A DNA stretch of 64,000 bases from Ahrensia marina (GTDB taxonomy: Bacteria; Pseudomonadota; Alphaproteobacteria; Rhizobiales; Rhizobiaceae): positions 62,001 through 126,000 of the forward strand of contig NZ_JXMU01000001.1 in the NCBI RefSeq assembly GCF_001293565.1. Direction: 5' to 3'. A program made the position numbers and the translations under genes. Numbering within the stretch: the first letter of the stretch is position 1; each line of letters opens with the position of its first letter. Below are positions 44,540 to 53,616 of this stretch, piece by piece. The notes below the pieces were generated by a model, which saw only the letters and a program-made list of their open reading frames with translations, was not told where the DNA came from and did no database searches.

Positions 44540-45913
44540 CTAGCTAAGATCAGCCAGTGCACCGGCAAGCGCTGCTTTAACCCGCTCGGCAGCCATATCA
44601 ATATGCTCCCGCGTCCAGATAAGCGGCGGCGACATAATCATTGTGTCACCCACTGCACGCATCATGATATTATTGGCAATAGCATGATCCCGCACAGCCG
44701 TTGCACCTGCACCGGATGGCTCATGACGTGATTTGCTCGCCTTATCCTTGACGATTTCAATTGCAATCAAAAAGCCCTTGCCGCGAACTTCGCCAACCAA
44801 GGGATGATCGCCAATCGCTGCCTCAATGCTACTCAAAAGGTAATCACCGGTTTCATTGCGCACTCGGTCAATCATACCTTCGCGCTCAATAATCTCCAGA
44901 TTGCGAAGTCCGACAGCACAGGCAACCGGATGCGCGGAATATGTATAACCGTGATAGAATTCACCGCCTTTTTCAACCAGTGTTTTGGCAACACGGTCGC
45001 CCACAATCAGAGCAGACAGTGGCATATAGCCCGATGTTAGACCTTTTGCCGTTGTAATTGTATCGGCTTTGATATTCATGGATTGCGCCGCAAACCACTC
45101 GCCGGTGCGGCCATATCCTGTGATAACCTCATCCAGCATCAACAGCACATCATATTTTTCACAAATCCGCTGAATTTCCGGCCAATAGCTTGCCGGTGGA
45201 ATTTTAACACCGCCAGCACCCTGGATCGGCTCCGCAATAAATGCGGCTACATTTTCCGGACCGGCTTCGACAATGGCATCTTCAACGGCTTTTGCCGCGC
45301 GCAGTCCAAATTCTTCTTCTGTCTCGCCCTCTTCCGCAAGACCATAATAATAAGGACACATCACATGTTTGATGTTCGGCACCGCACCGTTAAGCTGTTC
45401 GTGCATGGCTGACATGCCGCCCAATGATGTCGCCGCAACAGTAGAGCCGTGATAAGCATTATCGCGTGAGATAATAATGTTTTTCTCCGGCTTGCCTTCA
45501 AGAACCCAGAAATGACGTACCAGACGTAGCGCGGTGTCATTGGCTTCAGAACCGGATGAACCGAAAAACACCTGATTCATATTGTCAGGCGCAAGTGAGG
45601 CAATTTTTTCGGCAAGTAAAACCGGCGTTGGCGTCGTACATTTGAAGAATGAATTATAATAAGGCAATTCGCGCATCTGTTCTGCGGCAACATCTGCCAG
45701 CTCATCATATCCATAGCCGATATTAACGCACCAAAGACCTGCCATCGCATCAAGGATTTCGTTGCCTTCGCTGTCGTAGATAAACGGACCTTTAGCGTGC
45801 GTGACTATGCGGCTGCCGGCATCACGCAGCTCTTTATGATCGGTAAACGGATGCAGGTGATGCCCGGCATCCATCTTTTGAAGTTGTTCGGTCGAAAAAT
45901 TTTGAAAAGTCAT
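44540..45913 (-). CDS. Class III aminotransferase (omega-amino acid:pyruvate type)
   Basis: A 457-residue PLP enzyme. The N-terminal 'HLHPFTDHKELRDAG' and 'DAMAGLWCVNIGYG' motifs, the 'FFGSSGSEANDTALRL' cofactor loop near residue 118 and the PLP lysine in 'TTAKGLTSGY' near residue 290 are clear. Family members transaminate beta-alanine, putrescine, taurine or similar amines with pyruvate. The substrate is undetermined. CAGGAA lies just before the ATG. A short upstream ORF ends 33 bases before it. Confidence 0.85.
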   Translation of the reverse strand: MTFQNFSTEQLQKMDAGHHLHPFTDHKELRDAGSRIVTHAKGPFIYDSEGNEILDAMAGLWCVNIGYGYDELADVAAEQMRELPYYNSFFKCTTPTPVLLAEKIASLAPDNMNQVFFGSSGSEANDTALRLVRHFWVLEGKPEKNIIISRDNAYHGSTVAATSLGGMSAMHEQLNGAVPNIKHVMCPYYYGLAEEGETEEEFGLRAAKAVEDAIVEAGPENVAAFIAEPIQGAGGVKIPPASYWPEIQRICEKYDVLLMLDEVITGYGRTGEWFAAQSMNIKADTITTAKGLTSGYMPLSALIVGDRVAKTLVEKGGEFYHGYTYSAHPVACAVGLRNLEIIEREGMIDRVRNETGDYLLSSIEAAIGDHPLVGEVRGKGFLIAIEIVKDKASKSRHEPSGAGATAVRDHAIANNIMMRAVGDTMIMSPPLIWTREHIDMAAERVKAALAGALADLS

Positions 45914-45946
45914 GATCAGTTCCTGAAATAAAAGAAAATATTGGAT

Positions 45947-46036
45947 TCAGGAGACACGCGGCGGCGAATAGCCAATTCGCGCACAGAGCAAAAGAAGCTC
46001 GGCATGGCGTGACAGTGATGTTGTTTTCAATCTCAT
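45947..46036 (-). CDS. Candidate upstream ORF/leader peptide (29 aa)
   Basis: A 29-codon frame begins at the ATG at 46036 and ends 33 bases before the aminotransferase start. The peptide reads RLKTTSLSRHAELLLLCAR in its middle and ends in SPPRVS. The Pro-Pro-Arg near the stop and the position suggest a regulatory leader peptide. Only a weak AGG lies upstream. Small frames like this also arise by chance. Confidence 0.35.
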   Translation of the reverse strand: MRLKTTSLSRHAELLLLCARIGYSPPRVS

Positions 46037-46094
46037 TTCATAAGCCTATCAGAGCAGCCAAACTTGGCAATCGTGAAATAGCAAAGGACTGCAA

Positions 46095-46135
46095 ATCATT
46101 TTTGAAAAACTATGATCATTTTTGAAATTGATCAT
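46095..46135. promoter_or_regulatory. Paired direct repeats and palindrome, putative operator
   Basis: The 13-base sequence ATCATTTTTGAAA occurs twice, at 46095-46107 and 46115-46127, exactly 20 bases apart (two helical turns). Overlapping it, ATGATCA and TGATCAT (46112-46118, 46129-46135) form an inverted repeat with a 10-base spacer. The site is in the 306-base divergent region between the aminotransferase and a small exported protein. Confidence 0.5.
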
Positions 46136-46219
46136 CCGGATTTGAAATCTGCGCAGCACAGACACCCGAAAACCACCATCTATGCCCTATCGAATATTAA
46201 AACACGAAAGGGACATAAA

Positions 46220-46480
46220 ATGATTGACCTTAAGAAAAACAAAACTGCCATCGCAGCGGTTGCGCTTATTGCGGCAATGCAAATGGGCATCACAACCGCA
46301 AGCGCAGAAATTAATGCACCTAAAGACAAGCCAGCAACTGTAGAACTGGATAATCAGGCAACCGGCAGCATCCAGACCTGTGACCCGTTTGCGTCTAACG
46401 CCGACATTATCTGCCGCATCACGAAGGGAAATCCCAACCCACAATTCCCAAGTGCCCCCACCGGCAATTTCGGTATTTAG
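46220..46480 (+). CDS. Small exported protein of unknown function
   Basis: An 86-residue protein with a signal peptide (residues 1-29, 'TTASA' before the cut). The mature part is short, with two Cys ('QTCDPFASNADIICRITKG') that could form a disulfide, and a Pro/Gly-rich end. I do not recognise a family. I place the start at the ATG at 46220, which follows AAAGGG; an in-frame upstream ATG at 46112 lacks a signal. Confidence 0.65.
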   Translation: MIDLKKNKTAIAAVALIAAMQMGITTASAEINAPKDKPATVELDNQATGSIQTCDPFASNADIICRITKGNPNPQFPSAPTGNFGI

Positions 46481-46537
46481 ACGCCATAGTCAGCGGTGCT
46501 CTTTCAAAACGAGCGCCGCTGATATATCTGAATTCGC

Positions 46538-47584
46538 ATGACGATTATCGAACTCATCGAAAGCTCTATGAGAGGCGGCGCAGCCGCTCTTTGCGTAGCT
46601 TTGATTATACAACTGCTCGGCAGACGCCCCGTCAGCGCTGCTGCCGCATTCGGCAGCTTGTTTCTGGCTGGCGCGGGAATCTATTCGGTCGTCGCATTAC
46701 CGATTGTGCGTGAGGCACTCGGACTTTACATCATCCCGTTCAAATTGCTCGGCATGTTATCGCCCGCATTTTTCTGGCTATTTATCGAAGCGATACATGA
46801 CGATAATTTCAAGTGGCGCTGGTATAAGTCAGTTCCGCTCATACTGATCGGCACACTTTATCTTATTTGTATTCCTTTTCCTGCCGTCTCCACCTATGCG
46901 AAAACATTACAGGTGATCATCGTCGCCCTGCTTATGGGGTGGACCATTCATAAGGTCCGCTGCTGTTACCGCGATGATCTTGTTGCTTCGCGGCGCCATT
47001 TTGGTCGGACAATGCGCGTTCTTGTGCCGCTTATCGGTGCTGCGATTATCGGTATCGAAATTCTGGAGACAATCGAAATACAACATGCCGTCGCGCGCCT
47101 TGCTGTTGCGGGCGCGATTTTAGGCACCGGGATCATATTGGTCATATCTGTTTTGACATTGCGTCAGTCATTGCTGCCAGTTGCAGCATCCCCGCAAAAC
47201 CTTACCATGAATGCCGAAGATTTAAGCGCGGCCGACCGCATCGACCTTGGCCGCCTGCGTGATCTGATGGAAGAAGGCGCATTTATGCATTCTGGCCTTT
47301 CTATTGGTCAGTTGGCCAGCCAGATGAACATTCCAGAGCACAGACTGCGCAGGCTGATAAACAACGGCCTCGGCTACAGAAACTTTGCCGCCTTTATCAA
47401 TGATCACCGGATTGCCGAAGCCAAGCGCCGCCTTGCAGAACCAAGCTTTGCACGTGAGCAGATTACCGGTCTTGCCTATGATTTAGGCTATACCTCACTG
47501 GCACCTTTCAACCGTGCATTCCGCGAAAGAACAGGGCAAAGTCCGACGGAATTTAGAGAACAGAGCCTGACGCAAAGCGCATGA
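46538..47584 (+). CDS. Membrane-anchored AraC-family transcriptional regulator
   Basis: A 348-residue protein. Residues 1 to about 215 contain six or seven hydrophobic segments. The C-terminal 110 residues form an AraC-type double helix-turn-helix ('LSIGQLASQMNIPEHRLRRLINNGLGYRNFAAFINDHRI' region, then 'ITGLAYDLGYTSLAPFNRAFRERTGQSPTEFR' region). Such proteins sense an envelope or lipophilic signal and act on DNA from the membrane. Target unknown; the small exported protein just upstream is a candidate partner. Confidence 0.85.
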   Translation: MTIIELIESSMRGGAAALCVALIIQLLGRRPVSAAAAFGSLFLAGAGIYSVVALPIVREALGLYIIPFKLLGMLSPAFFWLFIEAIHDDNFKWRWYKSVPLILIGTLYLICIPFPAVSTYAKTLQVIIVALLMGWTIHKVRCCYRDDLVASRRHFGRTMRVLVPLIGAAIIGIEILETIEIQHAVARLAVAGAILGTGIILVISVLTLRQSLLPVAASPQNLTMNAEDLSAADRIDLGRLRDLMEEGAFMHSGLSIGQLASQMNIPEHRLRRLINNGLGYRNFAAFINDHRIAEAKRRLAEPSFAREQITGLAYDLGYTSLAPFNRAFRERTGQSPTEFREQSLTQSA

Positions 47585-47629
47585 CGATCTAACAGGCACC
47601 ATCCATTTTCAGCAAAGGAACTCGAACAT

Positions 47630-47968
47630 ATGGCGTTAAAACGGTTTGCAACAGAGTTTGGTATGGGCGTTGATCTGCGCGGGCAGGATTACACAAAAGC
47701 GGCAATACGCGCCGTAAAGGATGCGCTTTACCGCAATTCTCTCACCGTTGCCCACGCACTTGATAAAGATCCATCCGAGATGGTTGTCAAATGTGTAATC
47801 GGCGTTGCAAAGCCGGATCAGGTTGACACAGCAGAAGTGGCAAAAACCTTTCCCTATGGCGATATCACAGTAACGGCAGAAGTTGGCGGCCTCGATCAGG
47901 GTAAACCTGATACCGGCGGCACCACAACAATTGCAGTTGCCGCAATACAAGTCTGGCTGGACATTTGA
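47630..47968 (+). CDS. Lin0512 family protein
   Basis: A 112-residue protein with the family pattern 'FATEFGMGVDLRGQDYTKAAIRAVKDAL' at the N-terminus and 'FPYGDITVTAEVGGL' near residue 80. Function is not known. AAAGGA lies about nine bases before the ATG. Confidence 0.78.
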   Translation: MALKRFATEFGMGVDLRGQDYTKAAIRAVKDALYRNSLTVAHALDKDPSEMVVKCVIGVAKPDQVDTAEVAKTFPYGDITVTAEVGGLDQGKPDTGGTTTIAVAAIQVWLDI

Positions 47969-47983
47969 TCACTTTCTTTACGT

Positions 47984-48012
47984 TTGACAATTGAGTGATA
48001 TTAGGTCTATTG
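47984..48012 (+). promoter_or_regulatory. Promoter of the glyoxalase-superfamily gene
   Basis: A consensus TTGACA is followed 17 bases later by CTATTG. It implies a leader of about 125 bases before the GGAGG ribosome-binding site at 48136-48140. Confidence 0.5.
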
Positions 48013-48018
48013 CCGCTT

Positions 48019-48124
48019 CAGGCTTGAGGTGCCTGCCGCTCACTGAAAATGGTGAAACCTCTTTGAGTTAAGTTCTGCATCCCGTTTATTGCGGTCATGT
48101 GGCAATGTGAGCCCCGCTTCAAAG
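48019..48124 (+). other. Possible structured 5' leader
   Basis: The leader contains a CAGGC/GCCTG hairpin (48019-48035) and a larger CTTTGA/TCAAAG-closed arm (48061-48124). I could not match it to a riboswitch class; treat as a weak candidate. Confidence 0.25.
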
Positions 48125-48182
48125 ACCGCCTCAACGGAGGCAAGAATGCGCTCGAATAATCACACCACTACACCGCGCAAAA

Positions 48183-48590
48183 ATGCGCGCACGCGAATTG
48201 CGTGTTGTCCAATCAAAGTCCGGTCAACAACTTTCGCATAGCCAAGCGCTTGAACAGGTTGCAAAGGAGCTTGGTTACAGAAACTGGAACACCGCTGCCG
48301 CCCTGCTCTCGAACTATCCGGATATTTCCATTCAGGTCGGCGATCATGTGCACGGCACCTATCTCAAACAGCCCTTTACCGGCCGCGTTCTATCGGTAAC
48401 CGAACAGGGCGGCGGCGCTTATCTGCGCGTGACGCTGGATTTGGATGAAGCCGTAGATGTTGTTACCTTTGATAGTTTTTCTGCGTTTAGAAAACGCATT
48501 AACGGTCAAATCGACAACAAGGGCGATTCACCGGCAAAAACCAGTGACGGCGAACCGCATCTTTCCATTCTCGGGCATGTGCATAACTAA
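48183..48590 (+). CDS. Glyoxalase-superfamily-type small protein, 5' end probably frameshifted
   Basis: A 135-residue frame with 'LSHSQALEQVAKELGYRNWNTAAALL' near residue 17, found in a small alphaproteobacterial family annotated as glyoxalase superfamily. The ATG at 48183 has no ribosome-binding site. Thirty-seven bases upstream an ATG (48146) sits behind a perfect GGAGG, but in a frame one base away. A single-base slip in the AAAAA run at 48179-48183 would join the two and yield a natural N-terminus. Either a sequencing error, a real frameshift or programmed frameshifting could explain this. Function unknown. Confidence 0.65.
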   Translation: MRARELRVVQSKSGQQLSHSQALEQVAKELGYRNWNTAAALLSNYPDISIQVGDHVHGTYLKQPFTGRVLSVTEQGGGAYLRVTLDLDEAVDVVTFDSFSAFRKRINGQIDNKGDSPAKTSDGEPHLSILGHVHN

Positions 48591-48602
48591 AATAATCGCG
48601 CG

Positions 48603-48953
48603 TCACATATGGGAAAGCACATTTAAAATCATACCGCTGGGGTCTCGGACATAAAATCGTCTGACACCCCAGTCCTCGTCTGTAATGTCATAGACAATGT
48701 CTGCGCCCAGTTTCAGCGCTTTCTCATACACCCGGTCAACATTGTCGACTTCAATAGAAACAGATGGCACAGCCGTTCCCGAACCGCCCTGCGAAGCTAC
48801 GCTGATTTGCGGTGTGGTCGCTTCTTTCGAAGCCAGACTAACAATCCAACCGTGATCCATGACAATATCGAGATCAAACAATGATTGATAAAACCGCGCC
48901 GCTTCGACAGGATCATTGTGCGTAAAATTAGGTACGATACGTTTTACAACCAT
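48603..48953 (-). CDS. VOC-family (glyoxalase/bleomycin resistance fold) protein
   Basis: A 116-residue single vicinal-oxygen-chelate domain: 'IVPNFTHNDPVEAARFYQSLF' at the start, 'VSIEVDNVDRVYEKALKLGADIVYD' near residue 60, and 'FYVRDPSGMILNVLSH' at the end. I use the ATG at 48953; the frame extends upstream into fdsA without a better signal. Substrate unknown. Confidence 0.75.
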   Translation of the reverse strand: MVVKRIVPNFTHNDPVEAARFYQSLFDLDIVMDHGWIVSLASKEATTPQISVASQGGSGTAVPSVSIEVDNVDRVYEKALKLGADIVYDITDEDWGVRRFYVRDPSGMILNVLSHM

Positions 48954-48972
48954 GGATGATACAGGCAGCGCA

Positions 48973-51762
48973 TTACTCGGCTGCCTGCACCTCCTCAAGT
49001 CTGGCAATCTTTGCCGCACAGAACTTGAATTCGGGAATTTTTCCTAACGGATCAAGCTGAGGATTGGTGAGTACGTTTGCGGGGCTTTCGTTGAAACAGA
49101 ACGGCATGAAAATCATACCATCCGCCACCTCACGGTCAGCGCGAAGCACTGCCGAAATTGTACCTCGGCGTGTTTCCACACTGACCATTTCACCGACAAC
49201 CAATCCCTGTCGCGCAATTTCGTGCGGGTTCATCGCCGCAATGCCTTCCGGCTCAATCTCATCAAGAACATCGGAACGGCGCGTCATCGCGCCCGTATGC
49301 CAGTGCTCCAACAAACGTCCGGTGGTTAGCACCATCGGATATGCTTCGTCGGGTACTTCATCCGGCGGGCGCAAATCTGCAGGAACCAGCTTGCCGCTGC
49401 CATCTGCCGTTGGAAAGCCGTCACCAAAAATCACAGCAGCGCCCGGCTCACTTTCGCTGCTCGCCGGATAGGTCACCGCATCCTCATTAATCAGACGCGA
49501 CCAAGGAATATTATTCAATGACGGCATGACGAGCATCATCTCGTTATAGACATCGCTGGCATCATTGTATTTCCAGTCGAGTCCCATCCGGTTGGCAAGG
49601 TCGATAATAATATCCAAATCCTGACGCGCTTCTCCCGGTGGGTCAATAGCAGGACGGCCGACCTGAATTTGCCGGTTGGTGTTGGTAAATGTGCCAAGCT
49701 TTTCAGCATGAACCGAGGCCGGCAGCACCACATCAGCGTGCCATGCTGTTTCCGTCAGAAAAATATCCTGAACAACAAGATGTTTGAGTTTTGCCAGCGC
49801 TGCGCGGGCATGAAGCTGGTCAGGGTCCGACATGGCCGGATTTTCACCCATAATATACATGCCGTGGATTTTATCCTCATGGATAGCGTCCATGATTTCA
49901 ACAACGGTCAGCCCCCGCTTAGGGTCTATTGTAGCGCCCCAAACATCTTCGAACTGGCTACGGATATCGACGTTCTCAACGCTTTTATAATCAGGCAAAA
50001 ACATCGGGATAAGACCGGCATCCGAAGCGCCCTGAACATTGTTTTGTCCGCGCAGCGGGTGCAACCCCGTGCCTTCGCGTCCAATCTGCCCGGTAATCAG
50101 AGCAAGCGCGATCAGGCAGCGTGAATTGTCCGTACCGTGTGTGTGTTGGGAAATACCCATCCCCCAAAAGATAATCGAGCGTTCCGAAGTCGCATATAGC
50201 CGCGCAACTTCGCGCAGGGTTTCAGCCGGAATACCGCAAACTTCTGCCATGTCTTCAGGCGCAAAATCTTTGACTTTGTCCTTCAGTGCCGCAAAGCCGG
50301 TGACATTGGCCTGAATATACTGCTCGTCATAAAGTTTTTCCTCGACGATCACATGCAGCAAGGCATTGAGCATGGCGACATCTGTGCCTGGCTTGAACTG
50401 AAGCGAGTGCTCGGCAAACTTCATCATGTCCTGCTGGCGCGGATCCATGACGACAATTTTCGTACCGTTCTTGGCTGCCTGTTTGAAATAAGTCGCGGCA
50501 ACCGGATGGTTTGTCGCCGGGCGCGCACCGATAATGATCACACAGTCCGAAACCATTGCATCGGTAAAGGGCGCGGACACGGCACCTGACCCAACCCCTT
50601 CCAGCAGGGCTGCGACTGAGGAAGCGTGGCAAAGGCGCGTACAATGATCGACATTATTGGTGCCAAACCCTTGGCGTACCAGTTTCTGGAATAAATAGGC
50701 TTCTTCGTTTGAACCTTTGGCCGAACCAAAGCCGCTTAGTGCATCACCGCCATATTCTTTCTCGATCGCCATAAGCCCCTCTGCGGACTTGGCCATGGCC
50801 TCTTCCCATGTGGCCTCGCGAAAAACATCTTCGATTTTCATAAAGCGCATATCAATATCACCGCGCTTGGGCGCATCATCACGCCGTATAAGCGGTTTGG
50901 TCAGGCGCTCCTTGCTCATAGCATAATCATAACCAAACCGGCCTTTTACGCAGAGGCGGTTTTCATTGGCAGGACCGTCGCGCCCGTCCACCTGAACAAT
51001 TTTGTTGTCCTTGACATTGATGGTTGTCTGGCAACCAACCCCGCAAAACGGACAAACAGAATTGACGGATTTATCAAACTCTTTGATTTTGCGGCTTTTC
51101 CCGGCCTCATCCATAAGTGCCTTTTCATAAAGCGCACCGGTCGGACACGCTTGAACGCACTCTCCGCATGTCACACAGGTTGAAAGCCCCATCGGATCAT
51201 GGACATCAAAAACAGGCACTGAGTGCGAGCCGCGCTCGGCCATGCCAATCACATCATTGACCTGCACCTCACGGCAAGCCCGCACACAAAGTCCGCACGC
51301 AATACACGCATCCATATTTACAGCGATAGCCGGATTGGAAATATCGTGCACTTCGCGCGGAGCATCGTCGAACTTGCTTGGCAGACGGTCAGAACCTTCA
51401 ATCCCGAAGCTTTGCGCCCATGCCCAGAATACCGACTGATCATCAGGTCCACTATCACGCGCAGGCATATCTGCGGCGAGCATTTCAAACACCATCTTGC
51501 GGCTTTTTTCCGCCCGCTCGGTCGCCGTATTGACCTTCATTCCTTCGGTCGGTTTGCGGATACATGATGCGGCCAGATTGCGCTCACCTTCAATGTCCAC
51601 CATGCAGGCACGGCAGTTGCCATCGGAGCGATAGCCCGGTTTATCAAGATAGCATAGATGCGGAATATCGACGCCTTCGCGCTTTGCAACCTGCCAGATT
51701 GTTTCCTCGCCTGAGGCTGAAACCTGCTTGCCGTTCAGTGTGAATGTTGTTTGGTTGCTCAT
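48973..51762 (-). CDS. fdsA: NAD-dependent formate dehydrogenase, molybdenum/tungsten subunit alpha
   Basis: A 929-residue catalytic subunit. The N-terminus has a [2Fe-2S] domain (Cys motifs 'HLCYLDKPGYRSDGNCRAC', about 36-54), then [4Fe-4S] ferredoxin motifs ('CIACGLCVRACRE', 'CVTCGECVQACPTG'), the Mo-domain cluster 'CPFCGVGCQTTINV', and the active-site Cys in 'LCHASSVAALLEGVGSGAV' (no selenocysteine). The ATG at 51762 overlaps the fdsB stop (TGATG) and has GGGAGGA eight bases upstream. It oxidises formate to CO2, here the last step of C1 oxidation. FdsD and FdhD-type helpers are not visible. Confidence 0.92.
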   Translation of the reverse strand: MSNQTTFTLNGKQVSASGEETIWQVAKREGVDIPHLCYLDKPGYRSDGNCRACMVDIEGERNLAASCIRKPTEGMKVNTATERAEKSRKMVFEMLAADMPARDSGPDDQSVFWAWAQSFGIEGSDRLPSKFDDAPREVHDISNPAIAVNMDACIACGLCVRACREVQVNDVIGMAERGSHSVPVFDVHDPMGLSTCVTCGECVQACPTGALYEKALMDEAGKSRKIKEFDKSVNSVCPFCGVGCQTTINVKDNKIVQVDGRDGPANENRLCVKGRFGYDYAMSKERLTKPLIRRDDAPKRGDIDMRFMKIEDVFREATWEEAMAKSAEGLMAIEKEYGGDALSGFGSAKGSNEEAYLFQKLVRQGFGTNNVDHCTRLCHASSVAALLEGVGSGAVSAPFTDAMVSDCVIIIGARPATNHPVAATYFKQAAKNGTKIVVMDPRQQDMMKFAEHSLQFKPGTDVAMLNALLHVIVEEKLYDEQYIQANVTGFAALKDKVKDFAPEDMAEVCGIPAETLREVARLYATSERSIIFWGMGISQHTHGTDNSRCLIALALITGQIGREGTGLHPLRGQNNVQGASDAGLIPMFLPDYKSVENVDIRSQFEDVWGATIDPKRGLTVVEIMDAIHEDKIHGMYIMGENPAMSDPDQLHARAALAKLKHLVVQDIFLTETAWHADVVLPASVHAEKLGTFTNTNRQIQVGRPAIDPPGEARQDLDIIIDLANRMGLDWKYNDASDVYNEMMLVMPSLNNIPWSRLINEDAVTYPASSESEPGAAVIFGDGFPTADGSGKLVPADLRPPDEVPDEAYPMVLTTGRLLEHWHTGAMTRRSDVLDEIEPEGIAAMNPHEIARQGLVVGEMVSVETRRGTISAVLRADREVADGMIFMPFCFNESPANVLTNPQLDPLGKIPEFKFCAAKIARLEEVQAAE

Positions 51763-53444
51763 CACAAATCCTCCCTGAAATGGGTCAGCAAATGATTGAC
51801 CGGATTAGGGGCCGCCTGCCCCAAACCGCAAATCGAGGCATCACGCATAACTTGCTCAAGATCGCGGATCGTTTCTTCATCCAGATTGCCACTTTTTCGA
51901 AGCAGCTTGGATAGTTTTTCCGTGCCGCCCCGGCATGGTGTGCATTGACCGCAGCTTTCATGCGCAAAAAAGTTAATCAGATTGATAACCACATCTTTGA
52001 TATTGTCCTGATCTGAAAGGATCACCACCGCATGCGAGCCGACAAATGCACCGTGCTGAAAAAGACTGTCGCCAAAATCCAGCGGAATATCATCCATGGA
52101 TGCAGGTAAAACCCCGCCCGAAGCACCGCCCGGGAGGTAAGCCTTGAATACGAGCCCATCAGCCATGCCGCCGCAATATTCATCTATCAGTTCACGCACT
52201 GTAATGCCGGCAGGAGCCAGTTTAACGCCGGGCTCTTTCACACGGCCTGAAACCGACCATGAACGAATACCCGGATGATCAGGCTTGCCTTGCTCCGCAA
52301 ACCATTGCGGTCCATTTTCGACAATGTCGCGTATCCACCAAAGCGTTTCAACATTATGATTGAGTGTCGGGCGGCCGAACAAACCAACTTCCGCAATATA
52401 GGGCGGGCGATGCCGCGGCAAACCGCGCTTGCCTTCAATCGACTCGATCATCGCGCTTTCTTCACCGCAAATATAAGCGCCAGCGCCCCGTCTCAGCTCA
52501 ATGAAGCCCTTGTCGATGATACCGCCATCTTCAAGCGCCGCAATTTCAGCGCGTAAAATCTCCAAAACAGCAGGATATTCATCGCGCATATAGAGATAGA
52601 TCCGCTCCGCCTCCACTGCATGAGCCGCAATAATGGCTCCTTCGAACATGCGGTGCGGATCACTTTCAAGATAATAACGGTCTTTAAATGTTCCCGGCTC
52701 GCCTTCATCGCCATTGATCGTCATAAGGCGCGGTCCCGGATAGCCTTTCACAAAACCCCATTTTTTACCTGCTGGAAACCCCGCACCGCCAAGGCCCCGC
52801 AAGCCCGCATCACCGAGTGTCTCAACCAGCATGTCGAAGGTCAGCTCATTGGCGCGCACACGGTCAAGTACTTGGTAACCGCCGCTTTCCTGATAGGCAT
52901 GCAGGCCGATATAATCCGGAACGGCAACATCAAACTCGCCCAACTCAGCCATTTTGAGAAGGCCCAACGTCGAAGCGTTATCCACTTCACGGTCACCAAT
53001 ACGCGCAGCAGGAGCATTGGCGCAGCGTCCCATACACGGCGCCCGCAACACGCGCACATGGTCAGGATTCGCATTTTTGCTTAGATTCGCAATAAGATCT
53101 TCAGCGCCATTCATCATACAGGAGAGTGAATCGCATACACGGATCGTTAGCGGCGCAGGCTTTTCCTCATCCTCGCGAATAACATCAAAATGATCATAGA
53201 AGGACGCAACCTCATATATCTCGGCCTGTCCGATACGCATAATTTCAGCCAGAGCGCGAATATGCCGCGCTTCAATACAGCCATACATGTCTTGTATTTT
53301 GTGAAGATTTTCTATGAGCAGGTCGCGGGCGAGCGATGTACCGGCCAAGGCAAGTTTGACTTCGTCCAATGCCGCGTCTTCGAGCTGCCGTCCTTTTGTA
53401 AGACTGCTTTTTCGACCTTTGCGCATAGGCGTCAACTCATTCAT
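51762..53444 (-). CDS. fdsB: Formate dehydrogenase subunit beta, fused FdsG-FdsB
   Basis: A 560-residue fusion. Residues about 25-170 are a NuoE/FdsG thioredoxin-like [2Fe-2S] domain ('CDSLSCMMNGAEDL', 'APCMGRCANAPA'). The rest is a NuoF-like flavoprotein with 'RGLGGAGFPAGKKWGF' (FMN/NAD region), 'GAGAYICGEESAMIESIEGKRG' and the [4Fe-4S] ligands 'SCGQCTPCRGG'. It passes electrons from FdsA to NAD+. Fusion of G and B into one chain is seen in several rhizobial-type enzymes. First gene of the operon. Confidence 0.9.
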   Translation of the reverse strand: MNELTPMRKGRKSSLTKGRQLEDAALDEVKLALAGTSLARDLLIENLHKIQDMYGCIEARHIRALAEIMRIGQAEIYEVASFYDHFDVIREDEEKPAPLTIRVCDSLSCMMNGAEDLIANLSKNANPDHVRVLRAPCMGRCANAPAARIGDREVDNASTLGLLKMAELGEFDVAVPDYIGLHAYQESGGYQVLDRVRANELTFDMLVETLGDAGLRGLGGAGFPAGKKWGFVKGYPGPRLMTINGDEGEPGTFKDRYYLESDPHRMFEGAIIAAHAVEAERIYLYMRDEYPAVLEILRAEIAALEDGGIIDKGFIELRRGAGAYICGEESAMIESIEGKRGLPRHRPPYIAEVGLFGRPTLNHNVETLWWIRDIVENGPQWFAEQGKPDHPGIRSWSVSGRVKEPGVKLAPAGITVRELIDEYCGGMADGLVFKAYLPGGASGGVLPASMDDIPLDFGDSLFQHGAFVGSHAVVILSDQDNIKDVVINLINFFAHESCGQCTPCRGGTEKLSKLLRKSGNLDEETIRDLEQVMRDASICGLGQAAPNPVNHLLTHFREDL

Positions 53445-53522
53445 CAGAAAACATCCGGTTATTATTGTTACCTTACACTATAGCAGACAGACTAAGAGAC
53501 TTTTCCCAATGCGCCGTCATCG

Positions 53523-53546
53523 CGTCGTCTTTAAATTTATACGACG
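53523..53546. repeat. Inverted repeat upstream of formate dehydrogenase genes
   Basis: CGTCGT and ACGACG arms are separated by an AT-rich 12-base spacer about 80 bases before the fdsB start, in the 253-base divergent region shared with plcP. Possible operator. Confidence 0.3.
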
Positions 53547-53616
53547 TTTGCCCCACAGTGATCCCCGACCACCCAAACATATTCATTGGCACCACGATAG
53601 TTCGAAAGTTGAACAC

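Noticed and set aside
48973-51762. Selenocysteine formate dehydrogenase
   Set aside because: The active-site position is Cys (LCHASS) and no in-frame UGA occurs.
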